Source: Lumbricus rubellus (Eukaryota > Annelida > Clitellata > Crassiclitellata > Lumbricidae). Taken from it: DNA of 64,000 bases. A program made the position numbers and the translations under genes. The DNA lies in the NCBI GenBank assembly GCA_945859605.1, contig OX243815.1, positions 31,588,118-31,652,117 on the forward strand. The letters are read 5' to 3'. This document shows positions 38,504 through 52,000 of this stretch, in pieces. The notes below the pieces were generated by a model. It ran no database searches, was not told the DNA's origin, and saw nothing but the letters and a program-made list of their open reading frames with translations. Every line of letters begins with the position of its first letter. Position 1 is the first letter of the stretch.

Positions 38504-38721
38504 TGTATGTATGTATGTATGTATGTATGTATGTATGTATGTATGTATGTATGTATGTATGTATGTATGTATGTATGTATGTATGTATGTATGTATGTAT
38601 GTATGTATGTATGTATGTATGTATGTATGTATGTATGTATGTATGTATGTATGTATGTATGTATGTATGTATGTATGTATGTATGTATGTATGTATGTAT
38701 GTATGTATGTATGTATGTATG

Positions 38722-38753
<32 letters not shown>

Positions 38754-41700
38754 CTATGTATATATCCACTCCATCCATATGAGTTTTGTACCTAATTTTG
38801 TGTCACTGCAATTTTCTTTGACTACATGTATGTCTACCTATAATGCGCGCTGTTGAGTCATTAGTTAAGATATAGCATTGATACCGTAGTCTTTTAATAT
38901 GTCTATAGCTTTTACAATTTTAGTTAGGTAGCCTATAATATGATTGGCCTACAAGACTGCTGCTGCTCTAAGGCTCTACATAGCGAGGCCGTAAGACCCC
39001 TTCATGGTCTCCTATGAGGACCTATGTGACTGTACTTTTAATTTCCTTGTGGTACTACAGTAACTACACTACTGTAAATTTGTCGCCAAATAAACGATTT
39101 GATCTGAGTTTGATATGACGTGTGCATGTGTGTTTTTCTGCCATTGTTATTATCTGATAAAAATGAAAAAGAAATAGAATTACTACAATCTTAATCTGTT
39201 TCAAAGAGATGAAAAAACACAGTAGCTGACCATAGATTATCCAGCACGTCAAACGAACAGGTGCGCTGAGTATGAACTTAACGGGACCAGACATCCAGTC
39301 ATGGGTCATATCCTGCCAGTTCTAAACAAAGGAAATCATTTGACAATATTACAAGCATACAAATATCTTATGTCATTTCTTATTTTCTAACAATTCCATC
39401 TTGAGTTCAGTCGAATTTGGTCACCATTTATATCCTCTGAATAGGCAACATGCCTAGAGTCTATATATATATATATATATATATATATTGATTTGCAGAT
39501 GTGTTGAGCACTTACCGTACCTCTGCCATACCTGTGGCAGGCAAGACGAAAACATGCATTAGTGTTGTAGAGCTAAAGTCTACCACTTCAAGCACTCAAT
39601 AAATTAATCAACTGCCCCAATATGTTGGTCTGAAGATTTTGACATTCTCTTGATAAATGGGTCACATGCCCTACTGTGCCTTGGTTTCAGAGGTTTATTT
39701 TGGCTACTGCCCAGTGCTCTCCAGAGTTCTTGACAGCCGCAACTTACTTGCATTTTAATGGCTAACTTAGCAAGGTTCCAATGAATTAAAAACATCTCGG
39801 ACAGAACAATCATTGAAACTCCAGCATGAACACAATATCACACACTTAAAAATTACTGCCTTGTCTACTTATAGAAAGGTAAATAATTTTAAATGCAGGG
39901 CTATATCACCTACACAGCTCTGCATTTTAAGTCAGGTGCAGCAACTTCACTCTAAGCCGAAGTCAATATTTGTCTACCAATTGACCAGATACTTTGCCTG
40001 TCTTAATCGACTATAGTCACTATACCATGGACAAATAAGGCAAGGGTAGGAGATATTTGCTATGCCAGGACTAAGCACCTGTTGATGGTAGCTTCCTAGA
40101 GATAGGTCTATTGTATTCCAAGAATCTTATATACGTGAGATGGGTCAAAAATGTTGAATATTCTTCAATTCAGCATTTGCCGAACATTTTATCAGAATCT
40201 CAAAAGTAGTAACCCAGTTTTGATGCTGCTTGTATTATTTGAAACAGAATAATACCCCTTTATTGCCCAACAAAATTGCAGAATAAGCAAGTAGTGGTTG
40301 CTGCAAGAAACAAATATTCTGAAACGTTTTATTCGATTTTAACACTGTACGCTAAAGAATGAATCAAACTACTACAACTTTAGTCGGAAAATTGCTTTTT
40401 CATTCTATTTTATGTAAAAGGTATTTTAAAGCGAAGCAATTGCAGAATATGCATGAGTGAATAAATAGCTCAGAAACCGTCCTTTAGGCTACACTCTCTG
40501 TCAAATGAACTGTTCTTGACAAGAAGCCACTAACCATGATGATAATGGCAAGGTGACCTCCAATCAGGGCATAACAACCACCACTTGCTCCAACCAAAAA
40601 CGTCCGTGGATCAAACACGGATGTACCAAGCGAACCTACAATCAGAACCACACAATGCAATGCAGCAGAAGTAGCTCTGCAATTGGATATCAAGTATTCT
40701 GCAGCCAAGACGCTTGGCTTCGTAATCGTAATCGTAAACTCGAAATTTCTAAAGCGCTACTTGAAAGCCAAGCGCGGGGCACCAGCTTATTCACGAGCGC
40801 TTGTTCAGTTCGGAATTGTATCTTTTATATATGCATTTATATAGCGCTACTTGTAATGGACCCCAATCACAGGCGCTCCCAGTGCAGAAGACCCAGAGAA
40901 AATAATGTGGGCTTGAGGCAAGAAAAGAGGCACTTGGCTGACCAGTTGATAAGGAGGAATGCATCAAATGAGGGAGCTGGTTCCATAGTCTATAGGGCCA
41001 ATGAAGGCAGAGGCATGCATTTTAGCCATGGTTAGCAAATGCAGTAAAAGAGCATGGAGGAAGATAGGGCTACAAAATGAAATTCAGATCATGCCTTATC
41101 AAAGCCAAAATGGCAGACAATGTTTTTATGCAATAAGAATTTCTAAGGTACCGACTATGAGGTACTCATAACTGCAATCTCTCCAATTTGCCCCCTCTTT
41201 TACTTGCAAAAGTTGCAATACAGTTGTGATTTAAAGACTTTTGTATAGATTGTCAGTGTTCAGCTACGAAAAACCTACTGCTAACAATAGACAACATATT
41301 AAACTATGTGCTCCAAACACTTCATTCGGCTCAGTGCTGGTCTGTAGTTTCTTCGCAATATGGAATAGGTTATCTAAAATTAATATGCATCGACTTCTAA
41401 CCATATTGTGATGATTTTGCCAGTTTGAATCCACAAGATTGGTACTTCTTCCTCTTCATATTCACCATTCAACAACATATCAGTTCCTCAAGTCATCTCT
41501 TCCTACTTTCATTATGCAAGCAAATGAACAGCTTCTTTGATATATCCTTAAGCAGCACTCAGCACTAAAATGCTCAAATACATGCATACATACATACATA
41601 CGTATGTACGAACGTCCGTGTCTGTGCACGTGCATGCTTGTTTGTCTGCCTGCCTGCCTGCCTGCCTACCTACCCACCCACCCACCCCCACCCACCCACC

Positions 41701-41793
41701 CACCCACCCACCCACCCACCTATCTACCTACGTACATACATACATACATACATACATACATACATACATACATACATACATACATACATACAT

Positions 41794-41830
<37 letters not shown>

Positions 41831-44800
41831 TACATACATACATACATACATACATACATACATACATACATACATACATACATACATACATACATACGTA
41901 CATACAAACATACACACATACATACATGTAGAATTACCTACGGGCGTTGAGCCCATGGTGCCTGAGGATGATGATACATGTAGCATACATGTACCTGCTA
42001 TGACCCCAAGACAGTAGACAATTCCAACTCTCCAAAACTTGTGAACCATTTCCAGAGGAATACCAATAAGAAGCTGAAAGATCAGGTTGGAAAGGATGTG
42101 CTTAATACTGAAATAAAATCAGCATCGTACACACAGGAAATGAATATATGATATGATTTGATTTTTAGGATGTTAAGAAAAACTTCTGTTATAGTCATCG
42201 ATCAGCAAAATTGTCAGTGACTGAAGAGTTACCTCAGCTTAATATGCAAATCTATATCAAAATGGCAATACAAAATATTTTGTCAGGTTGAATAAAAAGC
42301 TTAGGCTATATTAACAGTAGGCATACAGTCTGATACAGATGAAATTTTATAGCCTATCGCCCTACTTATATATAACGCTCAGAAGTGTCGCGTCGACGGC
42401 ACAACTGCAATAATATCGGAGAGCAATTATTGGAGAGTGAACGACTTGCTTAAGGTCCCTACACTAGACACTAATCGCCTGGGACGATTGAGGATCGAAC
42501 CCATACTCTCGGCGATACAATCGGTCACCCCCACACCCCCACCAATACTGAGTTATAAACAACCAATTTTGAAAAATACCAGATGAAGTGCTATTAATAT
42601 TGCATTAGGCTACTTCAGAAATTTCGATGACGTAGGTAAGACCGTAAGACTAAACCTAAAGTCAGCTTGACATATCTTGCCAATTTCATATACAGAGAAT
42701 TACTGCTACACCTGTAGCCTAAATACAATAAATTATAATCATTACAATGCATTACAAACGGTTAGGCCTACTTTCTTAAATAAAAATTCTGAGTAGCACA
42801 GTTATAACTCAAAAGACGGATATTGAGCAAAAGGGCCCTCTAGTTCTAAAGTGGTTCAATGTTGATTAAAAGAAGAATAATATCTGGACGAGCCAATTTA
42901 GAACTAGAGGTAGGCCTATACCCTTTAATCCCTGAGCCTGTTTTGTGGCTTCTAATAGCTAAGCAGAATGACAACAGTGAACATTCATATCATGAGATGA
43001 AAAGAAGACACACCCATCATGTATGAACATGTAGCTCAGGAACCTCCACGCCTCATAGCGTCGGTATGGATCGTAGACAAGAGGACTCTCAAGAGGTGCG
43101 CCTGAAGTCATTGTGGTTGGAATCTTCTTCTCCTTCTGAACAATGGCATACGCTATGAAGATGACCAGCTGATGAGAATGGCACAAAACAAACAACCGTG
43201 AATCCATGATATCCTTGCTTACTAGATATTCGTCCATGGGAACATTTGGCTATAGTTGTTTTGTTGTTAAAAATATCATTACAATGTAGCCTATTAATTC
43301 ATTGACAATCACACGTAATAATTTACCATGTGACACATTGTTGATTGGTAGGGAGAGCGCATGAACTCTTGAGAGCTAGCCCAGTCTCAAGGATTAAAAA
43401 TACTCCTATCAAATTCAATGTATGCGGCCACTAATATTGTCTGCGACCTCACACAGTGACGCGTGCTACCAATCGTATCGACTATCGTATATGAACATTT
43501 ATAAAGAGACCATTGGTTCCTTGTAGCACTAACTAGCCTACTCAGAAGCGCTTTCATCAAGACAGTCCAAGCAAACGGAGATTGAGCGAATGATCTCTCA
43601 CAGTTGCCATAAATGTGAGTGCTTAACATTCGTTTGGGTCTAAGTAAGCTGGAGGGGTTGTTGAATTTTGATAACATAATGACCTGCAATACAGCTTTGA
43701 GTGACTCCTGAGTCTCTTATATACAAGTCAGCCAGAGTGGTCTTGATATACCACTCCCAGTCGGGGGTTTGACACCACTGTCTTCTCAAAGTAAAAAACA
43801 CAAAACTGCAAAGATTACCTCAGCAGCGGTGATAATGATCATGAAGAGTGGAGGAGGACTACAGTTATAATGGGTGGTATAATCCTCAATTAAGTCTGTT
43901 TCGCCATCTTTTGCAGTCTTGTTTTGTGGTACAACTGTGCTGACAGCGTGTTTTACCAGAACCTGGAACCTAGTCAACTGCGGAATTGTAGCATCAGCTG
44001 ACTCCGTTGTAGTCATCTAAGCACACAAATAATTGAGTCTTGTGCATATTAAAAACATTCACATGCCTCTCACTGCAACATTAAGACAATTTCACCTATT
44101 TATTGGATAAGCTTACATATTTTGTATAAATCGACGATTATTATTGAAATAATCTATGGTAAACCACCTATCTTTTGGAAAGCAGCATTCATATGGACTA
44201 GCAAATCATTTGGATGCAACATAATATTGCTCCTGAATTAATTCCTGGAAGCTTGTAGAGACTGTTAGTATAGGCTGCCTTTTAAATTCTTGTTTCATAA
44301 TTTGTATTTTCGTTTAATCAGTCAATAGATGCAGACAAAATGCTGCTCGTTTACTTGTAATTAGGTTTAGTTATTTAAATTTATATATAGGCTATTTAGT
44401 TTAATTTTTATATATTTAGTTTAATTTGGACACTGGCTGTGCTAGATTAGCCTACTGTATTATATATATATATACTCTTGTGTTTGATTAAACCAAGGTA
44501 TCTTAAAAGATGCTGCATCATCTTTTAAGATACCTTGGTTTAATCAAGCACAAGAGAGTTACAATAGACACGAATACACAGCTATTACAGGCAGAGCAGG
44601 TATACTCACCAACTGGACAAATTCTTCATACTTCAGAATGCCATCCCTGTCTGTATCCGCTCTCGACAGCAAATCATTCAGCTTATCACTTGGAAGATCA
44701 CCAGTGTCCTCGTTTTGCAGCATATTACGCAGGGTTTGCAGAGGAATCCCGCCATCTTCAGCATACTACAGTCAAACTCAATATTTTATTGTTTCTAAAG

Positions 44801-46455
44801 AGATAGGTGCATTGATAACGACATTCGTTAGACCGTTAGAGCCGTCTAAAGAACTATCTAGTCACATATATAGGAATTACAATGGATAACATAACTAATT
44901 TTATAGGCCTTATTGGTTTTCATTTTCGCCGTCACAAACTGTTAAAAATTTGACGAAATGAGTGGCGATCTTCCATTCAAATTGCCTCATAGGGCTAAGG
45001 GCCTACAGTAAAACTAGATAGCCTAATCATTTTCGAAACCGATAATCTGATTTAAGATCATCGTTTAACGGTTTAACATCCATAGTTTCACAATATTAGG
45101 CCTATTAGCTTTGAAAAGAAGCAATTTGCCATAACTTTGAATTTATAATCCTAGTATTCTTACAACTGGATCAAAAGGCTCTAATAGATTTTTAACTAGA
45201 ATCAACAATGACGTTTCTTACTTACCCTATAGAAGATAGGCTTGAATTGCTGTTACAAAACATTCACACAGAAACTTTGAAAGCTTTCGTAAAGAAAACA
45301 AAGATTTTTTTATCAAGAAGTATATCTTCAAGTCTTAAAATGGCACAAATATAGAAGTAGGCCTAAAACAAACGCACACATCCTCCTTTCTTTCATCTTC
45401 AACCGATTAACTCCATCCTCAGTTCTCACCGTTCTCACGATACGTGGATGGAAGTCGTTTGACCGATGTGTCTTCAACGTTGCTTCACAAGATACCGTAC
45501 TCTTCTCTCGTCACCAAGACCTACTCTAGCTGGACGTCTTCTCAAAGTTCTCAGTCGATCATAGCCTATAGTTACACAGTTATGAATATCCTCGATACGC
45601 TACCTCGATCGTCACAATTGGGTCTGGACACGTCAACGACTATTGACAGTTTCGTTTGACGCTGAATGTCATCGACTCTGCTTGGATGCTTGGATTTCTT
45701 GGAACGTCGCTATCGTCGGACTAAAATGCGGCAATGCCTGATGATTGACTATATATACAGTTCGGATTAAAGTACATCGCTCTCTACAATCATCGACTCT
45801 GGCATCAGAAGGAAGCTGACCATTGGAAAAGTTGATCTAGCGAAAATGAAAGGACCCTAGAGAGACCTATAGGCCTAGACGTCACTCAGTCTCAAAGCGC
45901 TGGAAAGTAGCTATGGCTACTTTAAAATTAGTTAGCATTTATAAATTAGGTTTGCTTTTAATAATCTCATAGATTGTTTGCATTATAATTAGTTGTCAGT
46001 GCTTGCCCAGGGGTCCGGCGACTCTCAGTTGCTGGTGAGAATCAAGAGATTGTAGTTTCCTAAAGAGTTAGAAATTCCAAAACAATTCAGAAAGTGTGCA
46101 GTTGTCAAGAACTGAGGATCGAAGGCTGTAGTGTAGGTCTAAATCTCCTGTCATAGTAGCTAGTACTAAGGTTCCAAGAAAGAGATATGACATTGGAAAA
46201 TTGTAAGATCATGCACCATAGTTGCAAGACATGGAAAGTATTCGTTTGAATACAAAGCATAAGGATCGAACGAGTGATATAAATTGTTAGGATAAACAAA
46301 TGATGAGGTAGGCTACATAAAACAATTACACTGTTCAAATAAAATAAATGATACATTTACACTAGGCCTATATAAAAATTTCCTTTTACACTTACTTGGT
46401 CGAGTGTCTCCCGTGATGTTAAGCCCTGCATTTCCATCTGCTGTTCTCGTTGCAT
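37323..46455 (-). CDS. Rhomboid copy B: EF-hand rhomboid-related intramembrane serine protease
   Basis: Paralogue of copy A with the same 10-exon plan and identical phases. Exons in transcript order: 46455-46396, 45249-45226 (24-nt microexon), 44765-44610, 44016-43819, 43168-43014, 42107-41995, 40635-40535, 39321-39231, 38372-38277, 37522-37323; 397 aa, TAG stop. The EF-hand loop [12 protein letters not shown] (residues 65-76) is intact, as are [12 protein letters not shown], the TM2 His/Asn pair, GASGG (Ser253), AHLAGLVAG (His325) and the [10 protein letters not shown] tail, so activity is expected. It differs from A in about one residue in six. Its N-terminus is shorter: a TAG immediately precedes the ATG that corresponds to Met12 of A, so the first eleven residues of A are not encoded here. 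TTTTAG before the ATG could alternatively be a splice acceptor from an unseen upstream exon. A 300-bp (TATG)n array, a LINE 3' end and a (CATA)n array lie in its introns. Confidence 0.9.
37590..38060 (-). mobile_element. CR1/L2-like LINE 3' end in copy B intron 9
   Basis: On the minus strand, with frameshifts, it reads [46 protein letters not shown] and [15 protein letters not shown], the usual non-LTR reverse transcriptase C-terminal signature. It ends near LLDLGRER and is followed by CCTTGAAGGGGCGCTATGTA and (ATTG)n-like bases. A run of C at about 38011-38020 causes one frame break. Copies A and C lack it at this position. The 3' tail is the one used by the SINE at 58369. Confidence 0.85.
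38451..38750. repeat. (TATG)n tetranucleotide array, about 72 units
   Basis: An essentially perfect array of about 296 bp in copy B intron 8. Because the unit contains no stop in any frame, it creates long meaningless open frames (Met-Tyr-Val-Cys or His-Thr-Tyr-Ile repeats) on both strands. The homologous introns of A and C contain no such array. Confidence 0.95.
41577..41930. repeat. (CATA)n/(CCCA)n compound array in copy B intron 5
   Basis: CATACATA units, then CTGC and CCCA-type units (41640-41720), then about 200 bp of CATA interrupted by (CA)n. It lies about 65 bp from the exon 6 donor. The same intron edge holds a short CATA run in copy A (26899-26915) and a 300-bp one in copy C (52318-52616), so the seed predates the duplication. 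Confidence 0.93.
42385..42540. repeat. Degenerate SINE-like repeat in copy B intron 5, shared with C
   Basis: GAGTGAACGACTTGCTTAAGG followed by GAGGATCGAACCCATACTC resembles a reversed tRNA-like SINE. The homologous block is at 52870-52985 in copy C. It is therefore older than the B/C split. Confidence 0.45.
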
Positions 46456-46842
46456 CTAAAATTCTGAACCCGTCTTTTCCCTCTCACATTCGCTACCGGT
46501 ATAATTGGCCTATGCACGACGACGACGACACGACGAATATTTTACGAACAAAATTTACAGGCTACCAGGTCCACTTCAGTCGCTTGCTTACATCACCTTC
46601 AAAACGAAAAACGCCGTACATGTAGCTCTAGTCTATATGCCTGTAACGAAGCTTAGGCCTATAGCCTATAGGTCTAGGCCTATAAAACGGATGCAATAAA
46701 ATGGCACTTTAGAAATGTGAACAACGTTGGCTAATCCGATAAATTGCTGAGTGCATTCGTAAGGTATTACACCAAGGCTGCACTATTGAAAGCGTCAGCA
46801 TTTTGAAAATAATGTCGTGACAATTAGCCTAGTATGCCGACC

Positions 46843-46850
46843 TTTAAATA
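46843..46850 (-). promoter_or_regulatory. TATA-like box upstream of rhomboid copy B
   Basis: TATTTAAA on the minus strand, in the same context (GCTACTATTTA) as the box upstream of copy A. It lies about 390 bp above the copy B ATG. Conservation of the surrounding block supports a shared promoter, not its strength. Confidence 0.3.
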
Positions 46851-46959
46851 GTAGCTGCTAGGCCACGCACACCCACGCAAACCATCGACTGCATGGGCTT
46901 CCAGCCTTCCACTTCAGTGTACTTGTAATTCGGTACGTAGGCGTAAATCCAGGGAGCTA

Positions 46960-48089
46960 GCCTACACCATTGGTATAGGGCTATAGGCTATTCGCAAAAC
47001 GCCATTATTTTACCATCAAGTGATTGTCAATGGCTGGTCCAGAACTGTAGGCTACAAAGCGCGCCATGCAGCCTATAATTTTTATTATTGTCTTATGATG
47101 CTCTTCAGTGAAGTGCTCATGAGTCATGTTACTCATGTAGTTATCCCGGATCGGCTCTACACCACGAATCTATTCGAATCTTGTCTTATCTGATTTTCTA
47201 TAATCGAATCTGATGATTTTTGTAGCGCCGTGATAGCTTATACCAGCCTACTTTAGACATAATGATTAATGAACAACGTATCAATGGACAGTCGCTTTAA
47301 ATAAAATCGAATCTGTTTTCTCCGGAGAATAAATATATAGGCCTACAGTAGAAATTAAATTAGTGACGAAACAATAGAGAACCGACGGCGAGTAGCGACA
47401 GCCGACAGGTGATCAGCGGTTGAAGTCAAGAGGCGAGTCTTAAGTTTGTTAATTATGAAGTAGGCATAGGCCAAAAAAGAACCGAAAGAAGCACAACGCA
47501 CGGTATGCCTATAGGCTTATATCACAAATGGATGGACACTTGCTCGGCCTGGAAGGCGGAGAATAGGCCTACGTGTTCTGTGTTCATAACTCATCTCGAT
47601 CGATTGGGTCACAATCACTGATGATTAGGCCTGTGGGATATAGGCCTACACATAGCGGCAGCCTAATAATTAAAGACCGACTGAAACTAAGTCCTTCATG
47701 CACAATTAGAATCGCTCAGCTCCATCTACAGGGTGGGCAAAAAATCCCCAACGATTATTTGCCAATATCTTGGCCAAAATAGGATTTTTTTAGAATCACG
47801 TTTTACGGGTTCAAAGTTGTCCATATTATCTACGTACAATCGCCATCTTTCATCGAATTATTTGAAACTGAACAAAGTTCTATCACTTTTAGTGTGAGCC
47901 CACCCACTGTTTTTTGATGATACAAAACGTTATGCAACAAAACGTAACAAAACGCAACAAAATTATGTCACATCTCAAATAATTGCTATCAAAATGAACT
48001 TGATATTGCTTCACAACTTGTGTTCATGTGTCCACCACCAGTGCTCAAACTTGTTTTCAGTCTCTTCGTAAAGTTTTGCTAGTAAAGAC
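46960..48089. other. Intergenic region between copies B and C
   Basis: Homology to the copy A upstream region ends near 46955, and homology to the A/B 3' flanks begins near 48090. The only recognisable element between them is a mariner-like remnant at 47729-48085. No exon is supported. Confidence 0.55.
47729..48085 (-). mobile_element. Truncated mariner/Tc1-like element end
   Basis: After a TA dinucleotide it begins CAGGGTGGGCAAAAAATCCC, and matches the inverted-repeat arms of the element at 56602-57838 (GCCAATATCTTGGCC, TATCACTTTTAGTG, GCCCACCCACTGTTTTTTGA). It continues into the reversed transposase 3' end (CTTCACAACTTGTG), then stops. Only one terminal repeat is present. Confidence 0.7.
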
Positions 48090-49099
48090 AAGTATATTGG
48101 CCAATTTGTCACAGAACATAAGAACTTCCTGCTGTGCACAAGTTGTTTAAGGTTAAGTAGGCCTACTACTCAGGCTATAATACACTTAAGTTGTGTCAAC
48201 TAAAGAAATAAAACTGCACAGAATATGTCATCAGACAAGGATAATCTGGCTTAGGATTTAAAGTCAAAATTAGTGTTTAACGTCATTGACACATTAGTTA
48301 CAAGTCCTCGAAAACAGTGAAATAGTACGACAGTATATTACACTCATGCACATAAATATATGACACATGCATATGCTTAATTATGTAGACAATCTTGCTT
48401 AGCATTGATAAAAAAACTAAAATACCTGTATGAAATTGTGACAGTAAAACGCATTCACTCTAAGTAAGATCTATAAAGATTACTACAGCATCATATGCAA
48501 AGGCACAATCACTGTATCATGACTCTCATGAGCACGGACATGCACTGAAATAGACAGTGTTGAAATGTGTCAGATCAAAAGCATGTGTTACTCAATTCCA
48601 ACTCAAAATGTAATTCACACATGACTTACATGTATGTATCAAACGTTATAAGCTACCGCACCTAAGAAAATGAGATAGCTTTTTAGAAACATTTCTGTGC
48701 TAACCTAATTGTAGCAGTAGTCACACGATGCCTGACTGTAGCATTGAAGCCTAAGGTAGCAATTGCAATGACACATTTCAACACTGTCTATATATTTCAG
48801 TGAAATTTTCATGGGCCCTTCCGACATGATGGCACGAAACCATCGTCCCACAGACTGCTCGACTGCTGACTGAATTGCAGGGATTAAAACCATCACCCTA
48901 ATATGCAACATTTTAGGAATGCCTCCAATATTATGATCTGCACAGTAAAGAAAGTGACAGGACTTTTCCGCCTGATTACATAAACAGATAACTTATAACA
49001 TTTACAAGAAGACTTCATAAAAAAATACACATCTAAAGGCCAGACCGAAGGAAGAGAGTAGAGGCAGTCAATGGATAAACACAGAATAAACGCCAACAT
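48090..49099. other. 3' flank of copy C, duplicated block
   Basis: It matches the copy A flank from 20090 (TTGTCACAGAACAT, GTTGTGTCAACT) and the segment just below the A stop codon (AGAGAGTAGAGGCAGTCAAT and ACACAGAATAAACGCCAA). A few internal deletions separate it from A. There is no exon. Confidence 0.6.
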
Positions 49100-52000
49100 C
49101 TACTGTGGACATCTGTAGCCATAAGGACATGGACAGCACGGACGCCAGTCAGTGGGAGGGTAGTAATTGGGGTAGAAGCCGTTCCAGCAGACGGCAAAGA
49201 GTACAAGAACGAGGTAGACAACAAGTGCTATCCACCAAAGGATCGTCTCCCACCGCTTCACGTGAAAATTCTTCAGCACAGGTATTCCAATCAGTATTCC
49301 TGCATCATACAAACACAAACGTTTAAGGCCAATAGTTTTAATGTTTATGTCTCATTATCTGCAACTTCACATGATAAAGCAAAGCATAGACTCCAAGTCT
49401 GCAAACTCAGAAATCCAGGAATCTCAGCAAATTTTAAAAATGTATCTAATGAAATGATTAATTACCAGCAACAAGTCCTGCAAAATGAGCGACGTAGGCA
49501 ACCCGGGAGCCTTCAGGGTGAGTGTACCTTGTGTATATGGCCACAGCCGTATCAACTCCAGCTATAGAAACACATGAACAACAACAACAACACATGAAAG
49601 TTCTCCACAAATGTAGACAAAAAAAGACGAACAGAGAAACACAAATGCATTTATGTTAGTGACAGAGACTAACTGCAAGAAATGAAAAAACAACTATCAG
49701 AAGAAAAGAAAACAACACAGAAAAGGAAGAGGTATACAAATGCATAGACAGGCACACACTATATTCAAGAAGATGGTATGCACAGACAGATGAAAATTAA
49801 GAAGACAGACAAATAATTACAGTCAAACGATTTTCAAAAGATGATGAAAATAGAACACAGTAGCTGACCGTAGATTGTCCAGAATGCCAGACAGACAGGT
49901 GCGCTGAGGAGGAACTTAATTGGACCAGACATCCAGTTATGGGTCATGTCCTGCCAGTTCTAAACAAAGGAAATCAGATAACAGTGTTACAAGCGTACAG
50001 AAATCTCACGTCATTTCGTCTTTTCTAACAATTCCATCCTGTCATCAGACGGATCTGGTCACCATATAAATTATTTTCTTTGAATAGGCAACATGTCTAT
50101 ATAAAATATAATTATATAATACATGTATAATTTAATATATATATATGAATATAATGATTTGCAGCATCTTCACTCTTTAGAAGCCGAAGTCAACATTTGT
50201 TTACCCATTGACCAGATACTTTGCTGTGTCTTAATATGACTATTCTCTGAACACCTGTCGCTTGTAACTTCCTATAGAGGTATATAACTTCCTAAAGTGC
50301 TCATACAAACAAACAAAGATATTGTGAAATAATCTTAAATAGGTGAGATGGGCTAAAACATTGTCGAATATTCTTTTAACTCAGACGTTGCCTAACATCA
50401 GAATCTACAAAGTAGTCACCGAGCTTTGATGCTGTTTGCGTTATTTGAAACAAAATATAACATTGCAGAACAATTGAGGAATGGTTTCTGAGTAAATAAA
50501 TACATTTTAGGCCTACTCAATTTTCTCACTGTATAGTAATGAAAGAATCAAATGACTAACTTTAGTCTTAAACCAATGTCTTCATTCTGTAAAAGGTATT
50601 TTAAAACAGAGAAACTGTAGAATGTGACTGACTAAAATCTCAGAGACCGTTCTTTAGATGTTCTATCAAGTAAACTGTTCTTGACTAAAGCATGCACTAA
50701 CCATGATGACAGTGGCAAGGTGGGCTCCAATCAGGGCATAACAACCACCACTTGCTCCAACCAAAAACGTCCGTGGATCAAACACGGATGTACAAAGCGA
50801 ACCTACAATCAGAACCACACAATACGATGCAGTAGATATAATAATTATTTCGTCAATTGCAGTGTTGTACAGTAACGAAGTAAAAGTAACGCGTTACTGT
50901 ACTTAAGTAAAAGTTTGAGTACTTTCACATGTAACGAAGTATCGAAAAAATGAAATACTTTTACTTTCAACGAAGTAAAATTTTACCCATATTACAGTAC
51001 TTTTACTTCGTTACAATTTATGCGACACTCGTTACAATGTTCGTTACTTCAAAGCGTTAATTAACATTTCGTTTCGCTAAGCTACGTCGTTATTCAAATT
51101 TGCATGCCTAAAATTAGATTTGCGATGGGTGGTGCACGCTGGATGCACTGCCATTTCTGCAGCAGAACGACTCTTCAGCTGTGCATTGTGCTAACAATGA
51201 ATCGGAAGCGTGCCATTTCGAGAATTTAGTATTTTTGAAGGTTAATATAATCGATTGAGTTAAGCTTATAGAAAGACTAGGTACTTTTACTTTTTACTTA
51301 AAAAGTATTATTTGAAGAGGCTACTTTTTACTTTTACTTAAGTAAAATTTGTGATGAGTACTTTTACTTTTACTTAAGTAATTAAAATCCAGTTTACTTT
51401 TACTTTCACTTAAGTACATTTGCCCGATACTTTCATCAACACTGGTCAATTGGATATCAAGTATTCTGCAGCCAAGACGCTTGTTTAGTCAGGAAATGTA
51501 TCTTTTATATATACGTTAATATAGCGCTACTTGTAATGAACACCAATCACAGGTGCTTTCAGTGCAGGAGACCCAGAGAAAAGAATGTGGTTTTCATACT
51601 TTTTAGGCAAGAAACGAGGCACTTAGCTGACCAGCTTATATGGTGGAATGCGCTGAATGAGGAAGCCTGTTCCATAGCGTAGGGCCAACGAAGGCAAAAG
51701 CTTGTGTTTGAGAAAAGGCATGGAGGAAGACAGGTCATGCCTTATGAAAGTCAAAATGACAGACAATGTTGTCATGTAATAATAATTTCTATTAAGGTAC
51801 CAAATATGAGGTACTCACACTGCAATCACCTCATTATGCCCCCTCTTTTACTTGCAATACAATTGTGAAATTAAACGAATTGTGCATAGATTGTCAGTGC
51901 TCAGCTACGAAAAACCTAAGGCTAACGATGGCCATCATAACCATGTGCTCCAAACACTTCATTCGACTCGATCAGTAAGCTTACCGTTTTTTTAGCTTCC

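Noticed and set aside
38329..38856. Long open frames of Met-Tyr-Val-Cys or His-Thr-Tyr-Ile repeats on both strands
   Set aside because: They are translations of the (TATG)n microsatellite, which has no stop codon in any frame; they are not genes.
41570..42049. Overlapping open frames rich in Thr-Tyr-Ile-His in copy B intron 5
   Set aside because: They come from the (CATA)n/(CCCA)n array inside an intron of a recognised gene.
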